64,000 nucleotides of DNA from Achromobacter denitrificans NBRC 15125 (GCF_001571365.1 NZ_BCTQ01000001.1:248001-312000); one strand, 5' to 3'; numbered from the stretch's first letter, positions 1-9,101 are shown. Made by a program: numbers and translations. Notes: a model not told the origin generated them from the letters alone.

Positions 1-1077
1 GAACGCGCCGCGGGAGTATGCCGACGCGGCGGACCCCAGGATTTTTTGCAGATCCCGTCGCAGCTTCGCCGGCTTGACGAGTATGACGTCGGGCGCGAGG
101 CCGAGCAGGAACTGCCTGAGCGTCAGCGACGGGCGCACGGTAGCGGTCAGCTCGAAACCTCCGGCGGTTTCCTTGATGACCTGGTCGGTGGAAAGCCGGT
201 AATGCCGCAAGCGGCTCTGAAATTCGCGTTCGCGCACTTTCAATGTGATTCGTTGCGGCGCCTCGGGAAAGAACAGCAGGGTGTGCTCATGGCGCAAGAA
301 CCGCTCAAGGTCAAAACTCGGGTCGATATCGGCGGGATCGGACGTGACGGCCGCGTCGACGATCCGGTCTATTCGGTGCAAATAACGCGTGAACCGCCCG
401 CTGCGCCGCGACAGACGACCGGAAACCAGATACAGCACGCTGCCGCGCTCGACCAGCGCCAACGGAGATACTTGATAATGGGCCGGCTCGCCGGTCGACA
501 AAGCGCCGTTCTGGTAGCGCAACGCCAGCTTCTGGCCTCGATAGAGCGCATCGGCGAGCGTCTGCATCAGGGTTTCATCGTGCTCGGGCGGCACCAGCGG
601 ATAACCCGAATCGATAATGGCTGCCTTGCCGAGCCAGGCCCTGCCTTCCACATAGCGAGGGAAAGAGGGGTGGCTATTGAGCAGTTCGCGGCTGCGGCTG
701 CAATACTCGCGCATGATTTTCAGCGAGTCGGGAGGCAACTGATTGGCGGCGAATTGCTCAAGCTGCAGCAGGGCTACCGCGAGTTCCACGCTTTTCACCT
801 CGACTCGCGCGGGCGCGCTATCCGGGTTGAGTCGCCAGCAGCGAGCACTGCCCTGGCCGCGGCCATCGATGTGGCCTGCCTCGAAAAGCCGCTGCATGCC
901 GCGCTGCATGGTCTTGGCCGACGCCGCGGACCGACCATACTTCGGCCGCAGCCACCCATAAAGAATGCGCGACGGCACCCAATCACCGTCGCGCCGCAGG
1001 CATTCGAGAATGTCCCAGTGCAAAGGGCCTAATTCGCCCGCAGTGGCGCTCGACGTCTTGAAAGAAGCATTTGCCAA
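1..1077 (-). CDS. WYL-domain transcriptional regulator, locus A (runs off left edge)
   Basis: The minus frame is open from 1077 to base 1, so the C-terminus lies outside the window. The N-terminus (about residues 10-70) resembles a winged HTH of the DeoR type (reads DILECLRRDGDWVPSRILYG). The middle (about 175-250) has WYL-domain character, including SVLYLVSGRLSR in place of the literal W-Y-L. No in-frame ATG lies upstream of the HTH before a stop. A TTG at 1077 has AGGA six bases upstream and gives MANASFKTSS, so I use it. The gene is divergent from the glycine-zipper/HNH-like pair at 1331-4137. WYL proteins commonly repress or activate neighbouring defence genes; that role here is inferred. 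Confidence 0.8.
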   Translation of the reverse strand, partial: MANASFKTSSATAGELGPLHWDILECLRRDGDWVPSRILYGWLRPKYGRSAASAKTMQRGMQRLFEAGHIDGRGQGSARCWRLNPDSAPARVEVKSVELAVALLQLEQFAANQLPPDSLKIMREYCSRSRELLNSHPSFPRYVEGRAWLGKAAIIDSGYPLVPPEHDETLMQTLADALYRGQKLALRYQNGALSTGEPAHYQVSPLALVERGSVLYLVSGRLSRRSGRFTRYLHRIDRIVDAAVTSDPADIDPSFDLERFLRHEHTLLFFPEAPQRITLKVREREFQSRLRHYRLSTDQVIKETAGGFELTATVRPSLTLRQFLLGLAPDVILVKPAKLRRDLQKILGSAASAYSRGAF

Positions 1078-1151
1078 ACCAGATCCTGCCTTGTCCCGCC
1101 GCTATAGATACCGCCGCCAAAATCATGCGCGCAAAGCACGGGGTTAATCGA

Positions 1152-1177
1152 AGTTGTTTTTTATTATAAATAGTTGT
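1152..1177. promoter_or_regulatory. AT-rich divergent promoter region with direct repeat and minus-strand TATAAT
   Basis: The 253 bp between the WYL gene and the glycine-zipper gene contains an AT-rich island. AGTTGT occurs at 1152-1157 and 1172-1177, 20 bp apart on the same face. On the minus strand a perfect TATAAT lies at 1168-1163, suited as a -10 box for the WYL gene, but no convincing -35 accompanies it. No strong Shine-Dalgarno precedes the ATG at 1331. Operator function is inferred from position only. Confidence 0.35.
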
Positions 1178-1330
1178 ATTTTGTCACGCGAAGTTTGGCG
1201 TCCGACGGATCTGAAAATGTTGGCGTCATCAACGCTGCTTTCCATTACGCGCAGGCTTATCGACGAAGGCCACATTTTTCATCCATGTCGCCCATCGACC
1301 GCCTCTCTCTTTCACGATAGATAACACGCG

Positions 1331-2434
1331 ATGCCCCTTCCACTAATCATCGGCGCCGCGGCATTGGCCGCGGCTGGCTTCGGCGCCAAGAAAGGCTATA
1401 CCGGCTATCGGAAACACTCCGAAGCCGACGATATCGTCGACCAGGCCAAGACAGCCTATAACGAGCAGCGGAAAATTTTCGATGAGCAGGAGAACAAGTC
1501 GGCAAAAGCACTTGTCGCCTTGGGAAAACTGGAACTGAAAATCGGCAAGAGTTTTGAAAAATTCAAAAACCTGGCCGATGACTTGATCGCGCAGGTCAAC
1601 GCCAGCTCCCGAAAAAAGCTGGAAATCGATTTCCCCGAACGCGAACTTAAAAAGATCGAAAACTATAGTTTTTCGGCCGTGAGCGTGCTGGGCAGCGTTG
1701 CAGGTGCGGGCGCCGCGGGAGCGGCCGCGGGCTTTGCCGTGTATGGCGGGGTCATGGCCCTGGGCGCCGCCTCGACCGGCACCGCCATCTCTTCGCTGGC
1801 CGGCGTCGCCGCCACCAACGCGACCCTGGCCGCGCTGGGGGGCGGATCATTGGCGGCTGGGGGCCTGGGCATGGCCGGCGGCACCGCCGTCCTGGGAACC
1901 GCCGTGGCAGCGCCGATCCTGGCTATCGCTGGCTGGGCCTATGACAGCCATGGCGAAGCCGCGTTGAAAAATGCGCGGAAAGCATCCAGGGAAGCCAAAA
2001 ACGCTATCGAGAAGCTGGGAATCGCGCAAGAATTCCTCAAGGATACCGAAGGGTACGCGAATCGAATCAAGCGCAGTCTTTCCAGCATATATCGCCAGTT
2101 CCAGCGCTATCACGATGACCTCGCGGAGGTCGATCAACTCATCGAAAAGCTCAAAAACCGCAAGGGCCGTAAAGCCAATGTCGAAGCGGAATTCCGAAAA
2201 CTCGGCCCCTCGATAGAAGTGATTGTGCACAACGGCTATTCATTGGCCGCGATTCTGACCAGCATTATCACCACGCCGCTGTACCAACCCAAGAAAGTCA
2301 ACAGAAAGATATCGCTCGATGCCGACGGCCGCCCGGAAATGCTCCAGGACGAGAACGGCATGATGCTGCTCAACGGCAAGAGAATCGATAAGGCCTTGTC
2401 CACCGCCACGGCTCAAAGCGCCGAATTCGACTGA
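1331..2434 (+). CDS. Glycine-zipper membrane-associated protein, locus A
   Basis: 367 aa of unknown function. A short N-terminal hydrophobic stretch (LIIGAAALAAAGFGAKKGY) is followed by a charged, probably helical region to about residue 115. A long Gly/Ala-rich hydrophobic block (about 117-210) has repeated GxxxG spacing and includes STGTAISSLAGVAATNATL. A second coiled-coil-like region and a polar tail follow. The block is strikingly similar to that of the protein at 22777-23778 (STGTAISTLSGAAATNATL, then AVLG and APILAI/GPALAI), and both continue into a helical region, so I treat them as paralogues. It precedes the HNH-like protein by 77 bp in the same direction, suggesting a two-gene operon. 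Membrane insertion or pore formation is plausible but unproven. Confidence 0.8.
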   Translation: MPLPLIIGAAALAAAGFGAKKGYTGYRKHSEADDIVDQAKTAYNEQRKIFDEQENKSAKALVALGKLELKIGKSFEKFKNLADDLIAQVNASSRKKLEIDFPERELKKIENYSFSAVSVLGSVAGAGAAGAAAGFAVYGGVMALGAASTGTAISSLAGVAATNATLAALGGGSLAAGGLGMAGGTAVLGTAVAAPILAIAGWAYDSHGEAALKNARKASREAKNAIEKLGIAQEFLKDTEGYANRIKRSLSSIYRQFQRYHDDLAEVDQLIEKLKNRKGRKANVEAEFRKLGPSIEVIVHNGYSLAAILTSIITTPLYQPKKVNRKISLDADGRPEMLQDENGMMLLNGKRIDKALSTATAQSAEFD

Positions 2435-2511
2435 CCGGCACTGAATCCGCGGGAGGACGCGCGCCTCCCTCCTGCTGCCCGGCAGTCCATACGCAAACAG
2501 GCAGACGTACC

Positions 2512-4137
2512 ATGCAAGCACTTGGCGCCCCCTATTCGTGGGCCGAAGAATTGGAAAGAACAGTCGTCCATAGCCTGGCCACGAGCTTCGGCCTGGACTT
2601 TCTGCTTTTCAAGGACAAGGAGGGGGGACAGGTCGATACCGTTCGCAACGTCCGCAAGGGCGTCTACGCAAGCGAGGCCGAACGAGTCAACTATGAACAG
2701 CGCGGCGCCTACTCGTCGCAGGACTATCACAAGGACCCGCGCTTCATCGAGAGAGGGCGAGCCGACGCGCGCCGGCAGGCAGCCGGCCGCCTGAAGGATG
2801 GCTATACCCATCTCACGATGGCCTCGAAAAAGGGAGTTCGCGACCTCGACCACGTGCAAGCCGCCAAGGCCATTCATGACGATGCGGGCCGTGTTCTGGC
2901 GGGAGTGCCCGGCGTCAAGCTGGCCAACGATGACACCAACCTGGTATCAACCCATCGCAGCATCAATCGATCCAAGCAGGCCGCATCGATCGAAGAGTTC
3001 CTCACCAGCCTGCCGGAACGAATCAAACGCGAACAAAACGCCCTCGCGAAAGAACGCAAGACGCTGGACGCCCTGCCTCGCGGGACGCCCCGCGAACGCG
3101 AGGTCGCGCGACGGCTGCAGGACAAGATCCGCAAGACCGAGGAAAAAGTCGAACAATGGCTATCGGTTGACCCGAAGGCCATGCGCAAGAAAGACCGTGA
3201 AGCCCGCAAGCACTATAACGGCCGCGTCAACCGCGAATACTACACAGGCAGCAAATTCCTGGGCGCTACCCTGCAAGCCTCCGGCAGCGCCGGCTTGCGC
3301 ATGGGAACGCGCCAGATGGTCGGACTGGTTCTCGCCGAAGTCTGGTTCGAACTGCGTCAGGCTTTGCCAAAAATCGCCGGAAAGATGCGGCGAGACTTCT
3401 CGCTGAGCACGTTCGTGAAAGAAGTACGGACCACCCTGAGCGACGCATGGAAGCGCGTGCAGTCCCGCTTTCGCGGCTTTCTCACGACCTTCAAGGACGG
3501 CGCCCTGGCCGGCGTCCTGGGTAGCGTGACAACTACCGTGCTGAATATCTTCGCCACTACCGCCAAGAACGCGATCAAGATCATCCGCGAAATGTGGAGC
3601 CAATTGGTCGCGGCGTTGAAACTGTGGATATTCAATCCCGAGAAGCTCTCCGGCACGGACCTGGCCAAAGCCGTGCTGGGCGTGCTGTCGGTTGGCGTGG
3701 CGACGGTAGTGGGCAGCCTGGTCTATGCGCAGCTGGCGCCCGTTCTGGCGTTTCCTTTTGGGCAGGAGCTGGCTGCGTTTGCCGGCGCGCTCGTGACAGG
3801 CGTCGTCACGATGGGCATGCATTTCGTGCTGTCGCACAGCAAGATGATGCGGCGAATTTGGGACTGCCTGGAGCAGAACCGACACGCGCGGACGTTGCGC
3901 CAATTCCAGACGCTCAATGCTCGGCTGGATGAAACCCTGGCGGAAATTGCACGGCTCGAACTGAATATCGACGTCGAGGCGCTGGAGAACTTCGACAAGC
4001 GTCTCGGCGCGGCCCGAACCGAGAAGGCGCGCGCCACCGTGCTCCAACGCGAGGTCACAAGCCGAAAAATAAAGCTGCCGTTCGACGCCAAGGTCCCCGG
4101 TGGCACTCGGCGTTGGCTCGTTTCCCTCGCCAAATGA
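2512..4137 (+). CDS. Large protein with HNH-like motif and hydrophobic C-terminal half, locus A
   Basis: 541 aa, not assignable to a named family by eye. At about residues 113-156 the pattern LDHV, then LANDDTNL, then SINRSK matches the D-H / N-x-x-N / N-R-S-K layout of HNH (treble-clef) nucleases. Charged helices occupy about 160-250. From about 325 to 445 there are hydrophobic Gly/Ala-rich segments (for example GALAGVLGSVTTTVLNIF and AVLGVLSVGVATVVGSLVY), then a coiled-coil tail (about 460-520). It lies 77 bp after the glycine-zipper gene. The combination of a putative nuclease head and membrane segments is echoed by the protein at 20421-22163. It could be an effector kept inactive at the membrane; that is inference, and nuclease activity is untested. 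Confidence 0.7.
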   Translation: MQALGAPYSWAEELERTVVHSLATSFGLDFLLFKDKEGGQVDTVRNVRKGVYASEAERVNYEQRGAYSSQDYHKDPRFIERGRADARRQAAGRLKDGYTHLTMASKKGVRDLDHVQAAKAIHDDAGRVLAGVPGVKLANDDTNLVSTHRSINRSKQAASIEEFLTSLPERIKREQNALAKERKTLDALPRGTPREREVARRLQDKIRKTEEKVEQWLSVDPKAMRKKDREARKHYNGRVNREYYTGSKFLGATLQASGSAGLRMGTRQMVGLVLAEVWFELRQALPKIAGKMRRDFSLSTFVKEVRTTLSDAWKRVQSRFRGFLTTFKDGALAGVLGSVTTTVLNIFATTAKNAIKIIREMWSQLVAALKLWIFNPEKLSGTDLAKAVLGVLSVGVATVVGSLVYAQLAPVLAFPFGQELAAFAGALVTGVVTMGMHFVLSHSKMMRRIWDCLEQNRHARTLRQFQTLNARLDETLAEIARLELNIDVEALENFDKRLGAARTEKARATVLQREVTSRKIKLPFDAKVPGGTRRWLVSLAK

Positions 4138-4183
4138 CTCCCGCGTTCATCCGCAACGAGGGCGGCCTTTTTCCGAAGGCTCG

Positions 4184-4389
4184 TCAAGCGCCGACCGGCG
4201 TGCAAAGCTCGATCAAGGCGCCATCCGGGCTCCGGACATAGGACACGACCTGCCCCCATGGCTTTCTGTCCGGGCCGGCAAGCTCGACCGCGCCGGCTTG
4301 TATCGCCCGGGCATGCGCGGCCTCCACATCGTCGGTGACCAGGCCCAGTTCCATGCCCAGCGGCTGGACCGAGTCCGGCGCCGCCCCCC
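4184..4389 (-). pseudogene. C-terminal remnant of a VOC/glyoxalase-family protein
   Basis: The minus frame ending in TGA at 4186-4184 reads about 67 codons typical of the second half of a VOC (glyoxalase/bleomycin-resistance/dioxygenase) domain: GMELGLVTDDVEAAHARAIQ, KPWGQVVSYV and SPDGALIELCTPVGA. No start codon or N-terminal half is present: the homology begins exactly where the stop codon of the CopD-like gene (4389) lies. The 5' half has therefore been lost at a junction coinciding with the end of the CopD-like copy. I take it as a decayed gene marking a rearrangement breakpoint. Confidence 0.7.
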
Positions 4390-4832
4390 TACCACGCCAG
4401 ATGGAACATCGCCTTCGCCAGCACCACGATGGCCACCATGTGGCAGAACACGCTGATGTGCAGCCGCCGCTGCAACTCGCCGGTCAGGCGCTTGCGCTTC
4501 GCCATCGCCAGGGCGGTGACGACGTGCGCCAGCACGCTCACGGCCAGGGCGATCTTGAGGGTCAGGAGGATGCCGAAGGACGAGCTGCCCGGACTGGCTA
4601 GCGCGCCGCGGTACTGCCAGGCCAGGCCCAGGCCGGCCAGGTAGAGCACCAGCACGGCCCAGGGGACCACGGAGCGCACGCGCGGGCCGAGCTGCGTGCC
4701 CAGCGCCTTGCGCACGTCGGGAGGCAGGCGCCGGTGCACGGGCTCCAGGAACAGCACCTCGAAGGTCACGGTGCCGACGAAGACGAAGGCGGCCAGCAGG
4801 TGCAGGATGAGCAGCAAGGGATAGGTATTCAT
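4389..4832 (-). CDS. CopD-like integral membrane protein (copy 2)
   Basis: 147 aa with four predicted hydrophobic helices (about 5-25, 55-75, 83-110, 122-145), the size and pattern of single CopD-domain proteins. Conserved His residues in LLILHLLAAF, AHVVTA, RLHISVFCHM and MFHLAW could ligate haem or copper. It is an ungapped relative of 7119-7562, about 78 percent identical by my count, so a gene duplication flanks the TonB receptor. It is last in the leftward operon, and its stop codon abuts a truncated VOC fragment. A role in metal or haem handling is inferred from family and context. Confidence 0.8.
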   Translation of the reverse strand: MNTYPLLLILHLLAAFVFVGTVTFEVLFLEPVHRRLPPDVRKALGTQLGPRVRSVVPWAVLVLYLAGLGLAWQYRGALASPGSSSFGILLTLKIALAVSVLAHVVTALAMAKRKRLTGELQRRLHISVFCHMVAIVVLAKAMFHLAW

Positions 4833-4925
4833 GGCAGGAAGACTCCCTCTATTGCCCGTGATTGTCTCATCCCGGCGCGCGCCTCCGGGATGAGATTCGT
4901 CAAGCCGGCCCGGGCGTCCCGTCGC

Positions 4926-7055
4926 CTAGAACCGGTAGGCGACCCCCGCGCTGAAGGAGCGCCCGTTGCCGGGCAGGAAGATCGGCATGGCGGGCGTGGC
5001 CGTGTTGCGGATGGCATAGCTGCTGGCGTAGGTTTTGTCGGTGAGGTTGTCGGCCTGCAGGTATCCGCTCCAGTGCGCATCATGCTCGTAGGCCACCTTG
5101 AAGCCCAGCAGCGCGTAGGCGTTCTGCTGGGTGCCCGGCGCGTTCGCATGGTTGGTCTCCGTGTCGCTCATCAGCCAGCGCAGGTTCGGGCCGAAGCGCC
5201 AGCCGCCCAGGCGGTACATCACTTCGGCGCTGAGCAGATGGCGCGGCACGCCCGCGATGCGGTTGCCCTGGTATTCGCCGCTGCGGAAGCGGAAGTCGCT
5301 GAAGGTGTAGGCGACGCGGTAGTCGAACAGACCGGCGCCGGGCGCGGGCAGGCTGCCGCTGACGCCGGCTTCGATACCCTGGTGGCGCGTGCGGCCGGCG
5401 TAGTTGTACGTGCCGGCCGGGGTGCCGTTGGCGTTGGTGACGGACATGAGCTCGTCTTCGACGTTGCTGCGGTAGAGCGACAAGGTCCAGTTCAGGTCGC
5501 GCCCCGCGACGTTGAAGCTGCCGTCTCCGCCGATCTCGTAGGTGAGCGCGCGCTGCAGGTCGAGCTTGCTCATGGAGGTGACGGCGCTGGCGGGGTTCAT
5601 GGGCGCGGGCACTTCGCCATTGACGATTTCCCAGAAGGTGGGCGCCTCGTTGCTGCGGCTGACGTTGGCGTACCAGCGCTGCGTCGCCGCGGGTTGCCAG
5701 ATGATGCCTCCGCGCGGCGTGGCGTAGTTCCAGTCCTGGTCCAGGGTCTTGCCGGCATTGCGCTCGCGGGCGTCGCGCACAGCCTGGGTGTATTTCAGGT
5801 CGCCGACCAGGCTGAGCTGCTCGGTGACGTGCCAGTCCACGCCCACCAGGGCGCTGCGGTTCTCCGCCTTGAGGTCGTAGACGCCGAAGCGCTGCAGCCG
5901 GCTGCCGTCGGCGGGACGGATGGCGTAGAGATCGCGGTCCATGTCGCTGCGCTGCCAGTCCAGGGCCACGCGGTAGTCCACGCTGCCCGCCTTGCCGGCC
6001 AGCTGCCACGCGAGGCCGTAGGTGTCGGCGTCGGTGACGTTGGCGACCTGCGGATTGGTGAAGTCGTCGTTGGTGCGCTGCCAGTAGATGCCGGCCGTCT
6101 GGTTCAAGGCATCCGTGCCCCAGTAGCTGCGGTTCGCGATGCGGAACTGGCTGGTGTCGCGGTGGGGATCGCGCTTGTAGACGTTGTTGGCCAGGTCCTG
6201 CGGCGTGGTCCCGTCGCCCAGCACGCTGCGCGGGTCCTCGTACATGCGGGCCTTGGGGATGGGCTGGGGAATATCGAACTTGAGATCGGTGTAGGACAGA
6301 TAGGTGCGGTTCTCGAACGTGCCGCGGCGAAAGCCCAGGTTGCCCTGGAAGCTGGAACGCTCGGACGAAGAATGGTGGCGGTAGCCATCGGACTTGTCAT
6401 AGCCGAAGCTGAAGCGGCCATCCAGGCGATCGTCCTCGAACCCTTTGGAGAGCGTCAGGTTGCGCGTTCCGAAACTGCCGCCGCCCAGGCGGATGACGTC
6501 GCTCTGGACACCCGTGAGGGATTGGAAGTCGACCTCGCCGCCCAGCGTGCTGGCGCCGGGCGACAGCGCGTTGGCGCCGCGCCGCACCGTGACCAGGCCG
6601 GCGTTGCGCGGTTCGAGCAGGCTGATGATGAAGGAGCCGTCCGCGTCATTGAGCGGGAGGCCGTCCTGCATGAGCAGGATGCCGCGGCTCAAGGGGTTGC
6701 TCTGGATGCCGGAACCCCGGATGTTCAGCCGCGGCTGGTCCAGGCCGCCGAAGAACTCCTGCACGATGATGCCGGGCTGATAGTCCAGCGCGTCGCGCAG
6801 CGTGATCAGGCGCACCTCCTGCTGGGGCTGGATCAGGTTGGTGCCGCCGGGCACGGCCTGCAGTTCTGTCTGGGCCTGGCGGGGGCCGGGATCCAGGGCG
6901 CGCGTCAGGGACTCGCCGGACACCACCACGGGAGCCAGCGAAGGCACGACCTGCGAGGCCGGCGCCTGCACGGTGGGCTGGGCATGGGCCGAGGACAGGC
7001 CGAGGGCGCCGAAGGCGAGGCTGGACGCCAGTTGGCGCAGGACGGGGGACGTCAT
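4926..7055 (-). CDS. TonB-dependent outer-membrane receptor
   Basis: 709 aa, full length for the family. A signal peptide ends near ALGLSSAHA, a TonB-box-like stretch reads APVVVSGES, and the plug domain spans about 60-190 (GGLDQPRLNIRGSGIQSN, GLVTVRRGANAL). A 22-strand barrel with aromatic-rich strands continues to a terminal Phe (SAGVAYRF). It imports a scarce ligand across the outer membrane using TonB energy. It lies between two CopD-like genes and downstream of an ABC importer in the same direction. The ligand is not evident: a metal complex is suggested by the CopD neighbours, but a sulfonate- or nitrate-like compound is also possible from the ABC type. Confidence 0.9.
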   Translation of the reverse strand: MTSPVLRQLASSLAFGALGLSSAHAQPTVQAPASQVVPSLAPVVVSGESLTRALDPGPRQAQTELQAVPGGTNLIQPQQEVRLITLRDALDYQPGIIVQEFFGGLDQPRLNIRGSGIQSNPLSRGILLMQDGLPLNDADGSFIISLLEPRNAGLVTVRRGANALSPGASTLGGEVDFQSLTGVQSDVIRLGGGSFGTRNLTLSKGFEDDRLDGRFSFGYDKSDGYRHHSSSERSSFQGNLGFRRGTFENRTYLSYTDLKFDIPQPIPKARMYEDPRSVLGDGTTPQDLANNVYKRDPHRDTSQFRIANRSYWGTDALNQTAGIYWQRTNDDFTNPQVANVTDADTYGLAWQLAGKAGSVDYRVALDWQRSDMDRDLYAIRPADGSRLQRFGVYDLKAENRSALVGVDWHVTEQLSLVGDLKYTQAVRDARERNAGKTLDQDWNYATPRGGIIWQPAATQRWYANVSRSNEAPTFWEIVNGEVPAPMNPASAVTSMSKLDLQRALTYEIGGDGSFNVAGRDLNWTLSLYRSNVEDELMSVTNANGTPAGTYNYAGRTRHQGIEAGVSGSLPAPGAGLFDYRVAYTFSDFRFRSGEYQGNRIAGVPRHLLSAEVMYRLGGWRFGPNLRWLMSDTETNHANAPGTQQNAYALLGFKVAYEHDAHWSGYLQADNLTDKTYASSYAIRNTATPAMPIFLPGNGRSFSAGVAYRF

Positions 7056-7118
7056 GGGAGTGCTTCCACGGAAAACGAGAAATGGGCTGGACGAAGAGCC
7101 GGCGGCGCGCCGGCCTGT

Positions 7119-7562
7119 CTACCAGGACAGATGGAACATGGTCTTGGCCAGCAACACGATGCCGACCATGTGACAGAACACGCTGATGTGCACCCGCCTG
7201 CGCAGCGCGGCGTGCAGGCGCTGGCGGCGCGCCAGCGTCATAGCGGTGACGACGTGCGCCAGCACGCTCGCGGCCAGCGCGATCTTGATCGACAGCAGCA
7301 GGCCCAGCGGCGAACCTGCGGGACTGGCAAGCGCGGCGCGGTACTGCCAGGCCATGCCCAGGCCGGCCAGGTACAGCACCAGCACCGCCCACGGCACGAC
7401 GGCGCGCACGCGCGGCCCGAGCTGGCCGCCCAGGGCCTTGCGCACCTCGACGGGCAGGCGCTTCTGCACGGGCTCCAGGAACAGCACCTCGAACGTGACG
7501 GTGCCGACGAAGACGAAAGCGGCGAACAGATGCAGGATGAGCAAGAACGGATACGTGTTCAT
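7119..7562 (-). CDS. CopD-like integral membrane protein (copy 1)
   Basis: 147 aa, four hydrophobic helices, His positions as in the other copy (ILHLFAAF, AHVVTA, RVHISVFCHM, MFHLSW). The ATG at 7562 overlaps the TGA of the ABC ATPase (ATGA), which fixes the start and shows translational coupling. The TonB receptor starts 64 bp downstream. The product is inner-membrane. It may handle copper or haem like CopD proteins; the presence of two divergent copies in one operon suggests two partners or a heterodimer. Confidence 0.8.
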   Translation of the reverse strand: MNTYPFLLILHLFAAFVFVGTVTFEVLFLEPVQKRLPVEVRKALGGQLGPRVRAVVPWAVLVLYLAGLGMAWQYRAALASPAGSPLGLLLSIKIALAASVLAHVVTAMTLARRQRLHAALRRRVHISVFCHMVGIVLLAKTMFHLSW

Positions 7563-8308
7563 GACGATGCTCCGGTATCGGGAAACAGGAATCGGGACGC
7601 GCCTCGGGCCGGACCGCCGGCCGCCAGGAGCAGCTCGCGCAGGTGTTCCGCGCCGCCCCGGCCGCCGTCCGGCGGGCCGTCCGGCGGGCCGTCCAGCGCG
7701 ATCGGCGTGACGCGCCCCCGGTCGACCATGACGCAGCGGTCGACCAGCCCCAGCAGTTCCTCGGGGTCGTGGCTGATGCACAGCAAGGCCGCGCCGCTGC
7801 GGGCCAGTTCCTCGCCGCAGCACGCGGCGAGCTGGCGGCGCAAGGCCGGATCGAGCGCGCTGAAGGGCTCGTCCAGCATCAGCAGGTCGGGGGCCATGGC
7901 CAGCGCGCGGGCCAAGGCGACGCGCTGCGCCATGCCGCCCGACAGTTCGCCGGGCCAGGACTGCATGGCGCCGTCCAGGCCGACGCGGGCCAGCCAGCGG
8001 GCTGCCAGGGTTCGCGCCTCGGCGGGCGGATGCCCGGCGCCCCGCAAGGGCAGGACGACGTTGTCCAGCGCATGACGCCAGGGCAGCAGGCGGGGCTCCT
8101 GGAACATCAGCACCGGCAGCCGGAAGCCGTTGCGCAGCGTGCCGCCGCTGGGGCGCGCCAGTCCTGCGGCCAGGCGCAGCAGGCTGCTCTTGCCGGCGCC
8201 GCTTGGGCCGATCAGGCCCAGGCGCTCTCCCGGCCGCAGGCGCAGGTCTACGTCTTGCAGCACCGTGCTCGCGCCATAGCGCAGGGACAGGGATTGCATT
8301 TCAAGCAT
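7559..8308 (-). CDS. ABC transporter ATPase, nitrate/sulfonate/taurine type
   Basis: 249 aa. Walker A reads GPSGAGKS (about 35-42), the Q-loop is FQEPRLLPW, the signature is LSGGMAQR, Walker B is LLMLDEPFSALD and the H-loop is CISHD. FQEPRLLPW is typical of SsuB/TauB/NrtD importers. The C-terminal tail carries a tandem DGPP repeat. It overlaps the permease by 8 bp upstream and the CopD-like gene by 4 bp downstream. It powers the importer formed with 8301-9101 and 9098-10102. Confidence 0.92.
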   Translation of the reverse strand: MLEMQSLSLRYGASTVLQDVDLRLRPGERLGLIGPSGAGKSSLLRLAAGLARPSGGTLRNGFRLPVLMFQEPRLLPWRHALDNVVLPLRGAGHPPAEARTLAARWLARVGLDGAMQSWPGELSGGMAQRVALARALAMAPDLLMLDEPFSALDPALRRQLAACCGEELARSGAALLCISHDPEELLGLVDRCVMVDRGRVTPIALDGPPDGPPDGGRGGAEHLRELLLAAGGPARGASRFLFPDTGASS

Positions 8309-9101
8309 GGCTGGGCTCCATCCATCGGCCCAGCCGGCGCTGCAGCGGCTGCAGGAAAGCGAACTCCAGCAAGGCCACCAGGCCCAGGATCAGCAGCACC
8401 CAGGCGAACAATTCAGCGGTATCGAACGTGCTGCGGGCATTGGCCAGGGCATAGCCCACGCCGTTCTCCGCGCCCAGCACTTCGGCCATCACCACCAGCC
8501 GCACGCCGCCGCAAGCGGCGATCAGCAGGGCCGCCAGGAGCGGCGCGCTGAGCGCCGGCAGATACAGGTGGCGCAGACGCAGCCACGGGCCGTAGCGGTA
8601 TACGTGGGTCATCTCGATCAGCTTGCGGTCCACGTGCAGCATGCCTTTGACGGTGTTGACGTACATGCCGGGCGCCATCATCAGCGTGGTGATGAAAATC
8701 ACCATGGGCGAGCCCAGGCCGAACCACAGCATGGCCAGCACCACGACCACGACCGGCGGCATGGCCATCAGCAGCCAGCGCAAGGGCTCGACCAGCCCGC
8801 GCAGGCGCGCGCTGTGCCCGGCCAGCACGCCCAGCGCGAAACCGATGGACGCGCCCGCCAGCACGCCCACGCCGATGCGCATCAGGCTGACGCCCGCGTT
8901 GGCGAAGAACTCGGGGCTGCGCACCAACGGGCCGATGGCGCGCAGCGCCTCCCAGGGCGTGGCCATCAATAGCGGGCCGAGCTGGCGCGCGGCCACATGC
9001 CAGGCCAACAGAATCAGCAGCACGCCGGCGGCGCTCCAGGCGCGCGAAGTGCGCGTCGGCGCGGCGAGAACGGGGCCCCGCCCCTGGTCCGATCCGCTCA
9101 T
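8301..9101 (-). CDS. ABC transporter permease, SsuC/TauC type
   Basis: 266 aa with about six membrane helices. The EAA-like coupling loop reads EMTHVYRYGPWLRLRHLYLP. The length and the run from GVGVLAGASIGFALGVLAG are normal for sulfonate/nitrate permeases. It overlaps the binding-protein gene by 4 bp (ATGA) and the ATPase by 8 bp, so all three are translationally coupled. Substrate unknown. Confidence 0.9.
   Translation of the reverse strand: MSGSDQGRGPVLAAPTRTSRAWSAAGVLLILLAWHVAARQLGPLLMATPWEALRAIGPLVRSPEFFANAGVSLMRIGVGVLAGASIGFALGVLAGHSARLRGLVEPLRWLLMAMPPVVVVVLAMLWFGLGSPMVIFITTLMMAPGMYVNTVKGMLHVDRKLIEMTHVYRYGPWLRLRHLYLPALSAPLLAALLIAACGGVRLVVMAEVLGAENGVGYALANARSTFDTAELFAWVLLILGLVALLEFAFLQPLQRRLGRWMEPSHA

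Noticed and set aside
46..1032. Long plus-strand reading frame at the left edge
   Set aside because: It lies opposite the WYL gene; the minus frame has HTH and WYL features and the plus frame has none.
7620..7700. Short GC-rich repeat (CCGTCCGGCGGGC units) near the ATPase 3' end
   Set aside because: It is the coding sequence of a tandem DGPP repeat in the ATPase tail, not a CRISPR or mobile-element repeat.
4734..8075. 1113-codon plus-strand frame across the TonB region
   Set aside because: Antisense shadow of the TonB receptor, CopD-like and ATPase genes caused by high GC; its composition is repetitive Ala/Gly/Val/Arg without domains.
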